Shown: positions 15,855-23,532 of the stretch, piece after piece
How positions within the stretch are numbered: position 1 is the stretch's first letter
Layout: each line of letters opens with the position of its first letter
Source of the DNA: JAEUPI01 sp044222685
GTDB lineage: Bacteria > Pseudomonadota > Gammaproteobacteria > Burkholderiales > Burkholderiaceae_C
Direction of reading: 5' to 3'
NCBI GenBank assembly: GCA_044222685.1
Contig: JBGAMU010000033.1
Coordinates: 1 to 64,000, forward strand
DNA: 64,000 nucleotides
Translations under genes and position numbers: made by a program
Notes under the pieces: generated by a model
Database searches by the model: none
Seen by the model: the letters and a program-made list of their open reading frames with translations, nothing else
Told to the model about the DNA's origin: nothing

Positions 15855-16597
15855 ACGACACCGCACAGGTCGCGCACGCGGCACAGCAGTTGCGTGACGT
15901 ACTCGTCCTCGATCTCCAGCGCTTCGAGCTGGCGTGCCATCTGCTCGAGGTAGTCGCGATTGGTGCCGATCGCGCCGGCGGCCACTGCGATGACGGCGGC
16001 CGTCTCGTCGAGCGGCATCTCGCCGGCGTAGTCGTCGTGGGCGTGGTTGCAGGCGAACACGAGCGCGGCCACCGGTCCTTGCGGCGTGCTCACCGGCAGC
16101 ACCGCGGGGCAGTAACCGTTGCGCAGCATCTCGCGTCGCCACAGCATTGCCGACTCGACCTCGGCCGCCTCGCCCGCGATGCGAAACGCCAGTCCGGTGC
16201 AGCAGCAGGCATTGGCCTGCTGCTCGAGCGTGAGCATCAGCGCCGGCCGCTCGGGCGTGCCGCGCGCCAGCCGCGTCCAGTAGGTGAATCGGCGCTGATA
16301 ACCCGTCAGATGGGCGAGCCGCACCTCTGCGAAGTGGAATCCCGGGTCCCACATCAACGAGCCGTAGCCGTAGATCCACAGATCATGTCCGGCAGCCAGG
16401 TGCTCGCCGAGCAGTGCGCGCCGCGTGTCCTCGAGCTGCTGGTTGCTCAGGCGCCAGTCGGCGCCGTAGCCGGCCTTGCGCGCCCGCTCGTCCCATGCCG
16501 CCACACGCTCCCAGGTGCCGCGCAGCTCGGACAGCTCGGCCGGCTTGAGCCTGCCGCGCAAAGCGGGCAGGTGCGCGAAGGCATCGACGATGGTCAA
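15851..16597 (-). CDS. Gamma-glutamylcyclotransferase, ChaC family
   Basis: 248 residues. The substrate-binding signature WIYGYGSLMWDPGFHF (about residues 73-88) and the later segment ESAMLWRREMLRNGY (about 147-161), which carries the catalytic glutamate, identify ChaC-like enzymes that cut glutathione to 5-oxoproline and Cys-Gly in the cytoplasm. An unusual N-terminal extension of about 70 residues ('LKPAELSELRGTWERVAAWD') precedes the core, as in several proteobacterial ChaC proteins. It overlaps the TauE start by 4 bp and is presumably the first gene of a two-gene operon. Confidence 0.87.
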   Translation of the reverse strand: MTIVDAFAHLPALRGRLKPAELSELRGTWERVAAWDERARKAGYGADWRLSNQQLEDTRRALLGEHLAAGHDLWIYGYGSLMWDPGFHFAEVRLAHLTGYQRRFTYWTRLARGTPERPALMLTLEQQANACCCTGLAFRIAGEAAEVESAMLWRREMLRNGYCPAVLPVSTPQGPVAALVFACNHAHDDYAGEMPLDETAAVIAVAAGAIGTNRDYLEQMARQLEALEIEDEYVTQLLCRVRDLCGVV

Positions 16598-16685
16598 CCG
16601 CTACTCCTCGGGCGGCCGACAGGCCGCAGCCACAGCGCGACCGATCGTACCCGCCCCCGCGGCGCCGGCGCGGCGTGCAGTGGCC

Positions 16686-16703
16686 GGATTGCGTTTGCAA
16701 TCC
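16686..16703. promoter_or_regulatory. 18-bp inverted repeat between ChaC and DUF4148 genes
   Basis: GGATTGCGTTTGCAATCC has perfect 7-bp arms and a 4-nt centre. It is about 90 bp upstream of both divergent genes (ChaC minus, DUF4148 plus) and is noticeably less GC-rich than its surroundings. An operator is likelier than a terminator because both genes point away from it. No other signal is clear in this 189-bp gap. Confidence 0.45.
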
Positions 16704-16786
16704 ACACGACATCGTTGCGAAACGGGCCGACAAGACCATGACACGTCTCGGCGAACACACATCTGCCGAGCCAAGGAGTCCCACGC

Positions 16787-17143
16787 ATGAACACCCTCAC
16801 GATCACCCGCCTGTTCGCCGCTGTCGCCTCGGTGGCGGTCACCGCCACCTTGCTGGTCGGCCCGGCCTATGCGATGCCGGCCGGCGAAGGCTCACCCACC
16901 GAGCCCGCCGGGCCGCCATCGACCAAGACACGCGCCGAGCGCAAGGCCGAGACGCTGCAGGCGCGCCGCGACGGCGCGCTGCTGCCCCCCGGCCTGGGCA
17001 TGTACAAGACCTACATGTCGCAGAACGGCGCCGTGGCGCAGTCGACCCGGACCCGCGCCGAGCGCAAGGCCGAGACGCTGGAGGCCGCGCATCGGCACCA
17101 GCTGATGCCCGCCGGCGAAGCGGCCTATCCCGGCCGGTCGTGA
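16787..17143 (+). CDS. DUF4148-type secreted repeat protein (paralogue)
   Basis: 118 residues with a strong ribosome-binding site (AAGGAG) and a signal peptide, 'MNTLTITRLFAAVASVAVTA' followed by 'TLLVGPAYA'. The mature part has two TRAERKAETLxA units (about residues 47-57 and 89-99), with the trailing MPAGEAAY of the paralogue at 14613. A shared 23-bp repeat encoding TRAERKAE occurs in four near copies over the two genes (near 14839, 14961, 16932 and 17055). The middle piece GLGMYKTYMSQNGAVAQST parallels ATYKSSMTQGDAVKGST in the paralogue, so the genes arose by duplication. Function unknown; probably periplasmic. Confidence 0.78.
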   Translation: MNTLTITRLFAAVASVAVTATLLVGPAYAMPAGEGSPTEPAGPPSTKTRAERKAETLQARRDGALLPPGLGMYKTYMSQNGAVAQSTRTRAERKAETLEAAHRHQLMPAGEAAYPGRS

Positions 17144-17221
17144 CGCCGCGCGTGGCGGCATGAGCCCTCAGCGCCGCGCCGCCGTCAGCACCCGCGCGTC
17201 GTTGCCGGCGGCGGCCGACGC

Positions 17222-17851
17222 TCAGCCGCCACCGGCGCCCTGCCAGCAACCGCGCAGCACCCGGGCTCGGCGCGTCAGCTCGGGCAACGCCACACCGGGC
17301 GAGTACAACGACGAGCCGACGCCCACGCCGGCGGCGCCGGCCGCCCGGTAGGCGGCGATGTTGGCCTCGCCGACACCGCCGACCGCGTAGAACGCGGTGC
17401 CGGGCGCGAATACCGCGCGCCAGGCCTTCATCACCGGCGGGCCGAGCATCTCGCCGGGGAAGAGCTTGAGGCCGTGCGCGCCGGCGGCCAGCGCGGCAAA
17501 GCCCTCGGTGGGCGTGGCCACGCCCGGCATCGCGAACAGGCCGCGCTGCACCGTCCGCTGGACCACCGCCGCATCGAAGTTCGGTGCCAGCACCAACGTG
17601 GCGCCGGCGTCGGCGGCGCGGTCCACGTCGGCCGCGCCGAGCACCGTGCCGGCACCGATGCGCGCCTGCGTGCCGACCTCGCGTGCCAGCCGTGCGATGC
17701 TGTCGAACGGCTGCGGCGAGTTGAGCGGCACCTCGATGATGCCGATGCCGCCGGCGATCAGCGCACGCGCCACGTCGAGCACCTCGGCCGGCTGCACGCC
17801 GCGCAGGATGGCGATCACGCCTTCGACCGGTGTCATGACAGGCATTGTCAT
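17222..17851 (-). CDS. dgoA: 2-dehydro-3-deoxy-6-phosphogalactonate aldolase
   Basis: 209 residues, a KDPG/KDPGal aldolase TIM barrel. The catalytic pair is visible: E40 in GIIEVPLNSPQPF and Schiff-base K129 in HGLKLFPGEM. GAGTVLG (about 67-73) and GGVG in the C-terminal phosphate loop follow. It splits 2-keto-3-deoxy-6-phosphogalactonate to pyruvate and glyceraldehyde 3-phosphate in the De Ley-Doudoroff galactonate route. The LNSP motif, and coupling to the dgoK-like kinase (ATGA overlap), favour DgoA over Eda. No galactonate dehydratase (dgoD) or transporter is near, so the upstream steps must be encoded elsewhere. Confidence 0.9.
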   Translation of the reverse strand: MTMPVMTPVEGVIAILRGVQPAEVLDVARALIAGGIGIIEVPLNSPQPFDSIARLAREVGTQARIGAGTVLGAADVDRAADAGATLVLAPNFDAAVVQRTVQRGLFAMPGVATPTEGFAALAAGAHGLKLFPGEMLGPPVMKAWRAVFAPGTAFYAVGGVGEANIAAYRAAGAAGVGVGSSLYSPGVALPELTRRARVLRGCWQGAGGG

Positions 17852-18819
17852 CGCGCGGCGGCGGTCAGGCCCGCCGCCGCGGCGACACGCCACTGTCCGC
17901 GCGCGGTGGCATCCAGCGGCGCCTGGCGCACGGCCAGGCCGGCGAGCGCCAACGCGCGTGCATAGCGGTCGCACAGGGCGCCGTCGCCGAGCAGCGTGAC
18001 GGCCGTCGTGGCGGGCGCATCGCGACCACCGCGGCTGCCGTCGAGCGCGCTGGCGACCTCGGCGCCGATGAGCAGGCCCGACAGGAAGTGCGGCAGCTCA
18101 GCCGCCGTGCGCTGCCCCATCAGGCCTGCGGTGCGCGCGGCGAACAGCGTGTGCAGCAGATGCGCATGCTGCTGCAGGCCGAGCCGCGCGCCGTCGTCGA
18201 AATGCATCGGTGCCGTGGGCGGCGCCGCCGCCGACAGATCCATCAAGCGGCCGAGGATCGAGTGCTGCGTGAGCAGCGCGTACAACTCGCCCGTCATGTG
18301 CGTCTGGAAACCGAGCACCCGCTCGGCGTCGCCGATCCACGCCCACTTGCTGTGTGTGCCGGGCAGCACGCAGCAGCTGCCTGCAGGCAGGCCGGCGCCC
18401 CACAGCTGCGTCTCCTCGCCGCGCATCACGTCGACCTGGCCATCGTCGGCGCCCACGCAGCGCAGCCCCGGCACGATGTGCAGCGTGTGCCGCCCGCCAT
18501 CGCCGAAGGCCACGCGCACCAGTTGCGCGGCCGCCTCGGACAGGCCCGCGGGGCATTCGATATAGGGCGCCTCGATCCAGCCCTGCCGGCTGCCGACCAT
18601 GCCGCTGGCGATGCAGGCGCAATCGGGATGCGCAGACAACCAGTCGCCGCACAGGGCCAGCAAGGCCTCGGCGAAGCGCCGATCCGGCACGGTCATCACG
18701 CCAGCGGCGGCGCTGCGCGCGGCAAGCACGGCGCCACCGCCGTCGAGCAGGCTCGCGCGCAGGTTGGAGGTGCCCCAGTCGAGGGCGATCAGGGACGGCA
18801 GGTTCACGCTGTGCGCCAT
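17848..18819 (-). CDS. dgoK: 2-dehydro-3-deoxygalactonokinase
   Basis: 323 residues from ATG 18819. The N-terminal ALDWGTSNLRASLLDGGG (about residues 11-28) is the phosphate-1 loop of the DgoK family in the ASKHA fold. GMVGSRQGWIEAPYIECPAG (about 83-102) and LPGTHSKWAWIGDAERV (about 152-168, with the catalytic region GTHSKW) are family hallmarks. It phosphorylates 2-keto-3-deoxygalactonate with ATP, giving the substrate of the coupled aldolase. A longer open frame upstream runs into the divergent kinase gene and is not used. It is divergent from the sensor kinase at 18896. Confidence 0.9.
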   Translation of the reverse strand: MAHSVNLPSLIALDWGTSNLRASLLDGGGAVLAARSAAAGVMTVPDRRFAEALLALCGDWLSAHPDCACIASGMVGSRQGWIEAPYIECPAGLSEAAAQLVRVAFGDGGRHTLHIVPGLRCVGADDGQVDVMRGEETQLWGAGLPAGSCCVLPGTHSKWAWIGDAERVLGFQTHMTGELYALLTQHSILGRLMDLSAAAPPTAPMHFDDGARLGLQQHAHLLHTLFAARTAGLMGQRTAAELPHFLSGLLIGAEVASALDGSRGGRDAPATTAVTLLGDGALCDRYARALALAGLAVRQAPLDATARGQWRVAAAAGLTAAAR

Positions 18820-18821
18820 GA

Positions 18822-18837
18822 CGCTCGGTGTCGAGCG
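18822..18837. promoter_or_regulatory. Inverted repeat next to the dgoK start
   Basis: CGCTCG-GTGT-CGAGCG (6-4-6) begins 3 bp from the dgoK start codon, in the 76-bp gap to the divergent histidine kinase. It could be an operator for a sugar-acid regulator or a structure masking translation of dgoK. No regulator gene of the dgo type is adjacent. Confidence 0.35.
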
Positions 18838-18895
18838 ACCCATTCTGCCGGCATGGCTGGGCCGATGCGCGGCGTTCGCGGTCGCACAATGGCGG

Positions 18896-20203
18896 ATGTC
18901 TGCATCCGCCGCCGAATCGGCCGACTTGGCTGCCCTGGCCGCGCATCTGACGCGGCGGCGCGAGGCGATCCTGCGTGCGTGGCGATCCGAGGTGGCGCTG
19001 GATCCCACCCTCACCACCGGTGCGGCGCTGCCTCGCGCCCAGCTGCACGACCACATCCCGGCGCTGCTCGAGGACTTCGAGCAGCGCCTGCGGCAAGCGC
19101 AGCCCGGCCCCAACCATCAGGGCAATGCCGCGGCGCACGGGTTGCACCGCTGGCAGCAGGGGTTCGACCTGGCCGAGGTGGCGCGCGAGCTGGGCCGTCT
19201 GAACGAATGCGTGGTCACCGAAATCGATCGTTATGCCGCCGGGTTGCAGAGTGCCAACCCGTCGCCGATGACCCGCGCGCGATTGTTGTGGGCGCAGATC
19301 TACAGCGTGGCCGTCAGCGCCAGCACGTCGCAGTACTTCAAGCTGCAGCAGATGGAGGCCACCAGCCACGTGCGCGAGCTGGAACAGGCCCTGCTGAGCC
19401 TGCAGGAGCTGGAGCGCCAGCGGGCCAGCCTGTGGCAGCAGGCCGCGCACGACCTTCGCGGCAATCTGGGCGTGGTGGCCAACGTGACCGCTGGCCTGCA
19501 CGCGCCCACTGCCAATGAGACGGCGCGCGGAACGTTTCTGCGTTTGCTCGGCCGCAACGTCAAGTCGCTGCACCGGCTGCTGGACGACGTGACCAGCCTG
19601 GCGCGCCTGCAAGGGGGCCACGAGCAGCGCACGGTAGCGCCGCTGGATGCCGGCTCCTTGCTCACCGAACTCGGCGAGAGCCTGCGTCCGCTGGCCGAGG
19701 AGCGCGGCCTGTACCTGACCGTGCGTGGTGCGCGGCCCTTCAAGGTGCACGGTGACGGCGTGAAACTGCAGCGCATTGCGCAGAACCTCTTGCTCAATGC
19801 CATTCGGTACACGCACCGCGGCGGCGTCGAGCTGAACTGGGGCGACAGCGGTGCCCACGACAGCGAGCGCTGGATGATCCAGGTCCGCGACAGCGGCCCC
19901 GGCATCCAGCCCGTCACGCAGTCCGAGTTGGCCAACGCGCTCGAAGTGGCCACCGACAACGCCCGCCAGGTCACCGTCGACGCCAGGACGGGCACGACCA
20001 GCCACGCCCCGGACGAGCAGGCCGGGCTGGCCGACGCAACCGCGACGCACTCGACGGCCGGGGACACGACGCAGCCCGGCGAGGGCATCGGCCTGTCCAT
20101 CGTGAAACGGCTGTGCGACCTGCTCGACGCCACCGTCAACCTCGATTCGGAGGCCAGCGGCACGACCTTCCGCATCCTGTTGCCACGTCAATACGACAGT
20201 TGA
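18896..20203 (+). CDS. Soluble sensor histidine kinase with RsbRD-like N-terminal domain
   Basis: 435 residues if started at ATG 18896 (MSASAAESADLAALAAHLTR); ATG 18818 is an alternative that would overlap dgoK. The N-terminal helical domain (about residues 8-150) resembles the RsbRD/RsbT co-antagonist fold ('LTRRREAILRAWRSEV'). A coiled coil follows, then a HisKA-like box with H in WQQAAHDLRGNLGVVANV, and an HATPase domain with N box 'LLLNAIRYT', G1 'VRDSGPGI' and G2 'GEGIGLSIVKRLCD'. Between G1 and G2 lies an insert of about 50 residues rich in Thr and Ala. No partner regulator is adjacent, so it is an orphan kinase. Confidence 0.87.
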   Translation: MSASAAESADLAALAAHLTRRREAILRAWRSEVALDPTLTTGAALPRAQLHDHIPALLEDFEQRLRQAQPGPNHQGNAAAHGLHRWQQGFDLAEVARELGRLNECVVTEIDRYAAGLQSANPSPMTRARLLWAQIYSVAVSASTSQYFKLQQMEATSHVRELEQALLSLQELERQRASLWQQAAHDLRGNLGVVANVTAGLHAPTANETARGTFLRLLGRNVKSLHRLLDDVTSLARLQGGHEQRTVAPLDAGSLLTELGESLRPLAEERGLYLTVRGARPFKVHGDGVKLQRIAQNLLLNAIRYTHRGGVELNWGDSGAHDSERWMIQVRDSGPGIQPVTQSELANALEVATDNARQVTVDARTGTTSHAPDEQAGLADATATHSTAGDTTQPGEGIGLSIVKRLCDLLDATVNLDSEASGTTFRILLPRQYDS

Positions 20204-20374
20204 CGCATCGTTGGCCGCACCCGGGCGCGGCAATCGGCAGGCGCCGTCCCCGACGCGAGCGCACAGTCGCTCCTGGGATCACGCAACAGCGTGATACAGG
20301 CGTGCCCGTGCGACTGGCGAGAATCGCTGTTCGAGCCGGCAGTCATGCCCGGCCCCGTTGGGAAAGGACAAGAG

Positions 20375-20932
20375 ATGGACAAGTCGATGATGAAGGGTGT
20401 GGTGGTCGGCGGCATCGCGATGGTGGTGCTGGGCGCCGGTGCGGTCGGCTACACGACGTTGAGCAAACCCAAGTTCGCCGAGGTGGTGGCCGCGAAGGAG
20501 GTCTTCGAGGTCGTGGTCACCCCGCGCGAGCAGTGCGAGGACGTGCAGGTGCAGAAACAGGCGCCGGTGAAAGACCAGAACCGCATCGCCGGCACCGCGA
20601 TCGGCGCGGTGGCGGGCGGCCTGCTCGGCAGCACGGTGGGTGGCGGCAAGGGCAAGACCGCCGCCACGGTGGTCGGCGCCGCTGCGGGCGGCTATGCCGG
20701 CAACCAGGTGCAGAAGAACATGCAGCAGAAGGACGTGACCACCACCACCGAGCGCCGCTGCCGGACGGTGCAGGACAAGACGCAGAAGCTGGTCGGCTAC
20801 AACGTGACCTACCGCCTCGACGGCAAGCAGGGCAGCGTGCGCACGTCGTTCAAGCCTGGCGCCACGCTGCCGGTGAAGGACGGCCAGGTGGTGACGACGC
20901 CGCCGGCCGAGGCGACGGCCGCCAAGTCCTGA
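20375..20932 (+). CDS. Glycine-zipper 2TM-domain membrane/envelope protein
   Basis: 185 residues with AAGGA before the ATG. One N-terminal membrane anchor, 'GVVVGGIAMVVLGAGAVGY' (about residues 8-26). The centre (about 70-110) is a glycine zipper: GTAIGAVAGGLLGSTVGGG then AATVVGAAAGGYAGNQVQ, as in YMGG/SlyB-like proteins. Two cysteines (in REQCED and RRCRTV) flank the zipper and could form a periplasmic disulfide. The C terminus, 'VGYNVTYRLDGKQGSVRTSF', is shared by many betaproteobacterial homologues. Probably envelope integrity; exact function unknown. It converges with the gene ending at 20972. Confidence 0.8.
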   Translation: MDKSMMKGVVVGGIAMVVLGAGAVGYTTLSKPKFAEVVAAKEVFEVVVTPREQCEDVQVQKQAPVKDQNRIAGTAIGAVAGGLLGSTVGGGKGKTAATVVGAAAGGYAGNQVQKNMQQKDVTTTTERRCRTVQDKTQKLVGYNVTYRLDGKQGSVRTSFKPGATLPVKDGQVVTTPPAEATAAKS

Positions 20933-20971
20933 CGTCCTGACGCGCGCGTGGCCCGGCGCCGCTGCGGCGGC

Positions 20972-21469
20972 CTACTGCGCCGCCTGCAGCATGCGCTTCA
21001 TCTGGACCTGCGCGATGCGCTCGACGATGAAGCGCTCGGCGCCCGAGGCATTCGCCAGCTCGGCGTCGGCCCGCTTCACGCAGGTCTGGCGCACGCTGGC
21101 CTTGCGCGCGGCGTCCCACGCCGCCTGCCGCTCGCGCGCCGCCTTCAGCCGCGCCTTGGCCTCGGCCGAGTCGTGCATGCCATCCAGATAGGTGCGCCCG
21201 ACCAGCGCCGTGGCCCGCAGGACCTCGTGGCGCAGGGCCGGCTCCTGCGCCTTGTTGCCGCCCTTGACCTGACGGGCCAGTTCGTCGGCGTTGGTCTGCA
21301 TCACGGCGATGCAGTTGGCGGTGTCGTCGTAGCTCGCCGTGTCTGGAGCCGCTTGCGCCAGGCGCCAGGGCGCCGCGGCCAGCAGCAGGGCAGCCAGCAG
21401 CCACGCGGACCACGAGGGGGGACGACGCGGCGGCACGATGTGCGAAGGGAGGAGCACTGTCTCGAGCAT
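20972..21469 (-). CDS. Small secreted cysteine-containing protein, unknown function
   Basis: 165 residues from ATG 21469; an ATG at 21526 is possible but adds an arginine-rich stretch. An N-terminal signal sequence, 'WSAWLLAALLLAAAPWRLAQ', is followed by a helical, charged mature part with two cysteines (ANCIAV and RQTCVK) and a central 'AKARLKAARERQAAWDAARK'. It is reminiscent of DUF1311/LprI-type periplasmic proteins but lacks a firm match. It lies on the same strand as the similarly built gene at 21583, 113 bp downstream of it. Confidence 0.6.
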   Translation of the reverse strand: MLETVLLPSHIVPPRRPPSWSAWLLAALLLAAAPWRLAQAAPDTASYDDTANCIAVMQTNADELARQVKGGNKAQEPALRHEVLRATALVGRTYLDGMHDSAEAKARLKAARERQAAWDAARKASVRQTCVKRADAELANASGAERFIVERIAQVQMKRMLQAAQ

Positions 21470-21582
21470 GACAGGTGCAACGCGCCGGCCCGCCCGCCGG
21501 CCTACATCCCGAAGGGGGATGGACATGATGCCGGAGCCCGCGGCCCGAGCGGCGGGGCGCGGTCGGTCGGTAGCGGCCCCGA

Positions 21583-22008
21583 CTACGGCTTGACAGCCGG
21601 CTCGCCGACTTCGATGGTCACCAGCTCCCGATAGATGCCGCCGCCGGCCACGCTGCCGGTGGTGGTGCCCTGCCCCTGCATGCGCAGCACGCAGTCCTGT
21701 CGGTCGGGCTCGCGCAGCGGCTCGCAGCGCCTGAGCGCACTACGCATCAGCTGAGCCGCGTTCTCGTTCGGATTCGACGGCTGGGTGCCCGCGTAGCGTG
21801 TGCTGGCCTCGCTGAGGCATTCGTCGCGCTCGCCCTGGTCGTGGATGCGCGAGCAGGCCACACGGTCGTGCTGCAGGCGCGCCTTGGCACTCATCGCGAC
21901 CGAGTTGCCTGCGGCAAATGCCGCATTCGTGCTGAGCAGCGCGAGCGCGGCGACCAGTTGCAGCCCGGTGACGGGCCCTGTGCGCAGTGTGTCGAGGCGG
22001 GTGTTCAT
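21583..22008 (-). CDS. Small secreted protein with two cysteine pairs, unknown function
   Basis: 141 residues with a good ribosome-binding site (AAGGAA, 8 nt) and a signal peptide ending ALLSTNAAFAAG (about residues 23-34). The mature part carries four cysteines: VACSRIHDQGERDECLSEA (about 51-69) and RRCEPLREPDRQDCVLRM (about 93-110). These spacings, Cx12C and Cx10C, look like two disulfide-bonded helical hairpins. This echoes LprI/DUF1311-like modules. Function unknown; likely periplasmic. Confidence 0.65.
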   Translation of the reverse strand: MNTRLDTLRTGPVTGLQLVAALALLSTNAAFAAGNSVAMSAKARLQHDRVACSRIHDQGERDECLSEASTRYAGTQPSNPNENAAQLMRSALRRCEPLREPDRQDCVLRMQGQGTTTGSVAGGGIYRELVTIEVGEPAVKP

Positions 22009-22070
22009 GCCGGTTCCTTCCGATGGAGCTGATGCGCAGGGTGCGCGCTCGCGCTGCGCACGTCTGTATG

Positions 22071-22205
22071 TCAGCGAACGCTGTGGATCACCGGCTCGCA
22101 GCAGACACCCTCTTCAGCGAACGCGGCCACGCAGCCGAAGAGCAATGCGCTGACCAGGAACAGGGCCCAGATCGGGAATGCGTAGGGTGCGAGGCGAGAC
22201 GTCAT
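22071..22205 (-). CDS. Very small exported or membrane peptide (44 aa)
   Basis: MTSRLAPYAFPIWALFLVSA opens a 44-codon frame preceded by AAGGAT about 6 nt upstream of the ATG. A single hydrophobic segment (about residues 10-29) ends LFGCVAAFAEEG, compatible with signal peptidase or lipoprotein-like processing at the cysteine. The short remainder has a vicinal CC. It lies 62 bp upstream of the secreted gene ending at 22008 and could be its operon leader. Tentative, since only size, start signal and composition support it. Confidence 0.4.
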   Translation of the reverse strand: MTSRLAPYAFPIWALFLVSALLFGCVAAFAEEGVCCEPVIHSVR

Positions 22206-22280
22206 GAGGATCCTTGGCGATGGCCGAGGCCCGACAGTGCTCGATTCCGGCATGTCCGTCTGTGGGGCAGCCGACAGTGC

Positions 22281-22305
22281 GCGACCCCTGCTGCGCAAGG
22301 GTCGC
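22281..22305. promoter_or_regulatory. 25-bp inverted repeat upstream of the depolymerase-like gene
   Basis: GCGACCC (22281-22287) and GGGTCGC (22299-22305) are perfect arms, and the inner TGC/GCA pairs add to the symmetry with one mismatch. TATGCT at 22314-22319 could be the -10 of the rightward gene at 22345, placing the repeat over or just before its -35. It may be an operator for the depolymerase-like gene or the divergent small gene. Confidence 0.4.
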
Positions 22306-22344
22306 AAACAGGCTATGCTGCACCGCAACATAAGACGAGGTTCC

Positions 22345-23508
22345 ATGTCGATCCACAACATTTCCAACGCGGTCGAGCAGGCGCTGGCCCGCGCGGGCCT
22401 GGACACCGCGTCCGGTTCGGCCAAAGCCGTGGTCGAGACGATTCGCAGCGCCCTGGAGGCGGCCCACATCGCCCAGCATCCAGCAGGCGAGCACGCGCCA
22501 GCCGCGAACGACGACCACACGGTCGACGTGGAGGCGCGCGTCATCGCCGAGGAGGCGCCTTCTGCGCAGCCTGCGGTACGCCCGGGCCAGGCCCCGGGCG
22601 CCGGGCAGTTCCTGCACTTCGAGCATGCCAGTGCGGCCGGCAGCCGCGCCTACAAGCTCTACGTGCCGGCGTCGTATGGCGCCGAGCCGATGCCGCTGGT
22701 CGTGATGCTCCATGGCTGCAAGCAGGATCCCGACGACTTTGCCGCGGGCACGCGGATCAATCAGCTCGCCGAGGAACAAGGCTTCCTGGTCGCCTACCCG
22801 GCCCAGTCGCCGCGGGCGAACGGCTCGAAGTGCTGGCATTGGTTCGAACCACGCGATCAGGCACGGCACGGCGCCGAGCCGTCGATCATCGCCGGCATCG
22901 TGGCCGAGATCGGCCGGTCGTATCGCATCGACGAGCGGCGTGTATTCGTGGCCGGCCTGTCGGCCGGCGCCGCGATGGCGGTGATCCTGGGTGAAACCTA
23001 TCCGGACGTGTTCTGCGCCGTCGGTGCGCACTCGGGCCTGCCCTATGGCGCCGCGCACGATGTCGCCTCGGCGTTCGCCGCGATGCACGGCGCCGGCGTG
23101 CGCGGACCGGCCCATCAGGGCGCCGCGCGTGTGCCCGCGAGCACGCGCGGCATCCCCACGATCGTCTTCCACGGCAACCGCGACGCCACCGTGGTCCCGC
23201 AGAACGGGTTGGCGATCGCCGAACGCGCCGCCGCCAGGCTCGAGCCCGACGCCGGCCCGTTGGCGCGCGAAGTGCACGACCTCGACGCGCCGGGACGGCG
23301 CTGCACACGCACCCGGCACGTCGATGTCGATGGCGTGCCGTGGGTGGAGCAATGGATCGTGCACGGCGGCGGACACGCGTGGTCCGGCGGCAGCGCGAGC
23401 GGCAGCTTCGCCGAGCCCCAGGGGCCCGACGCGTCGCGCGAGATGATGCGGTTCTTTCTGCTGCACGAGCGGCGCGGCGCGGCTGCGCCGACGACTGCCG
23501 CGACCTGA
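22345..23508 (+). CDS. Poly(3-hydroxyalkanoate) depolymerase-like esterase (LpqC/PhaZ type 1 fold)
   Basis: 387 residues from ATG 22345 with GAGG upstream. The catalytic domain (about residues 95-375) has the oxyanion region VVMLHGCKQDPDDFAAGT (about 119-136), nucleophile S206 in VFVAGLSAGAAMA, an Asp candidate in FHGNRDATV and the His in IVHGGGHAWSGG. This is the short-chain PHA depolymerase/feruloyl-esterase type. The first 85 residues are a hydrophilic, alanine-rich segment (MSIHNISNAVEQALARAGLD) with no signal peptide, unlike true extracellular depolymerases, so it may act in the cytoplasm or be exported another way. Substrate uncertain. Confidence 0.82.
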   Translation: MSIHNISNAVEQALARAGLDTASGSAKAVVETIRSALEAAHIAQHPAGEHAPAANDDHTVDVEARVIAEEAPSAQPAVRPGQAPGAGQFLHFEHASAAGSRAYKLYVPASYGAEPMPLVVMLHGCKQDPDDFAAGTRINQLAEEQGFLVAYPAQSPRANGSKCWHWFEPRDQARHGAEPSIIAGIVAEIGRSYRIDERRVFVAGLSAGAAMAVILGETYPDVFCAVGAHSGLPYGAAHDVASAFAAMHGAGVRGPAHQGAARVPASTRGIPTIVFHGNRDATVVPQNGLAIAERAAARLEPDAGPLAREVHDLDAPGRRCTRTRHVDVDGVPWVEQWIVHGGGHAWSGGSASGSFAEPQGPDASREMMRFFLLHERRGAAAPTTAAT

Positions 23509-23532
23509 CGGCCGCCGGGTCGCCCGGGCTCG

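Noticed and set aside
14828..17075. Repeated 23-bp units that might suggest a CRISPR or repeat array
   Set aside because: The copies are in frame inside two coding sequences and encode TRAERKAE; spacing and context are not those of CRISPR.
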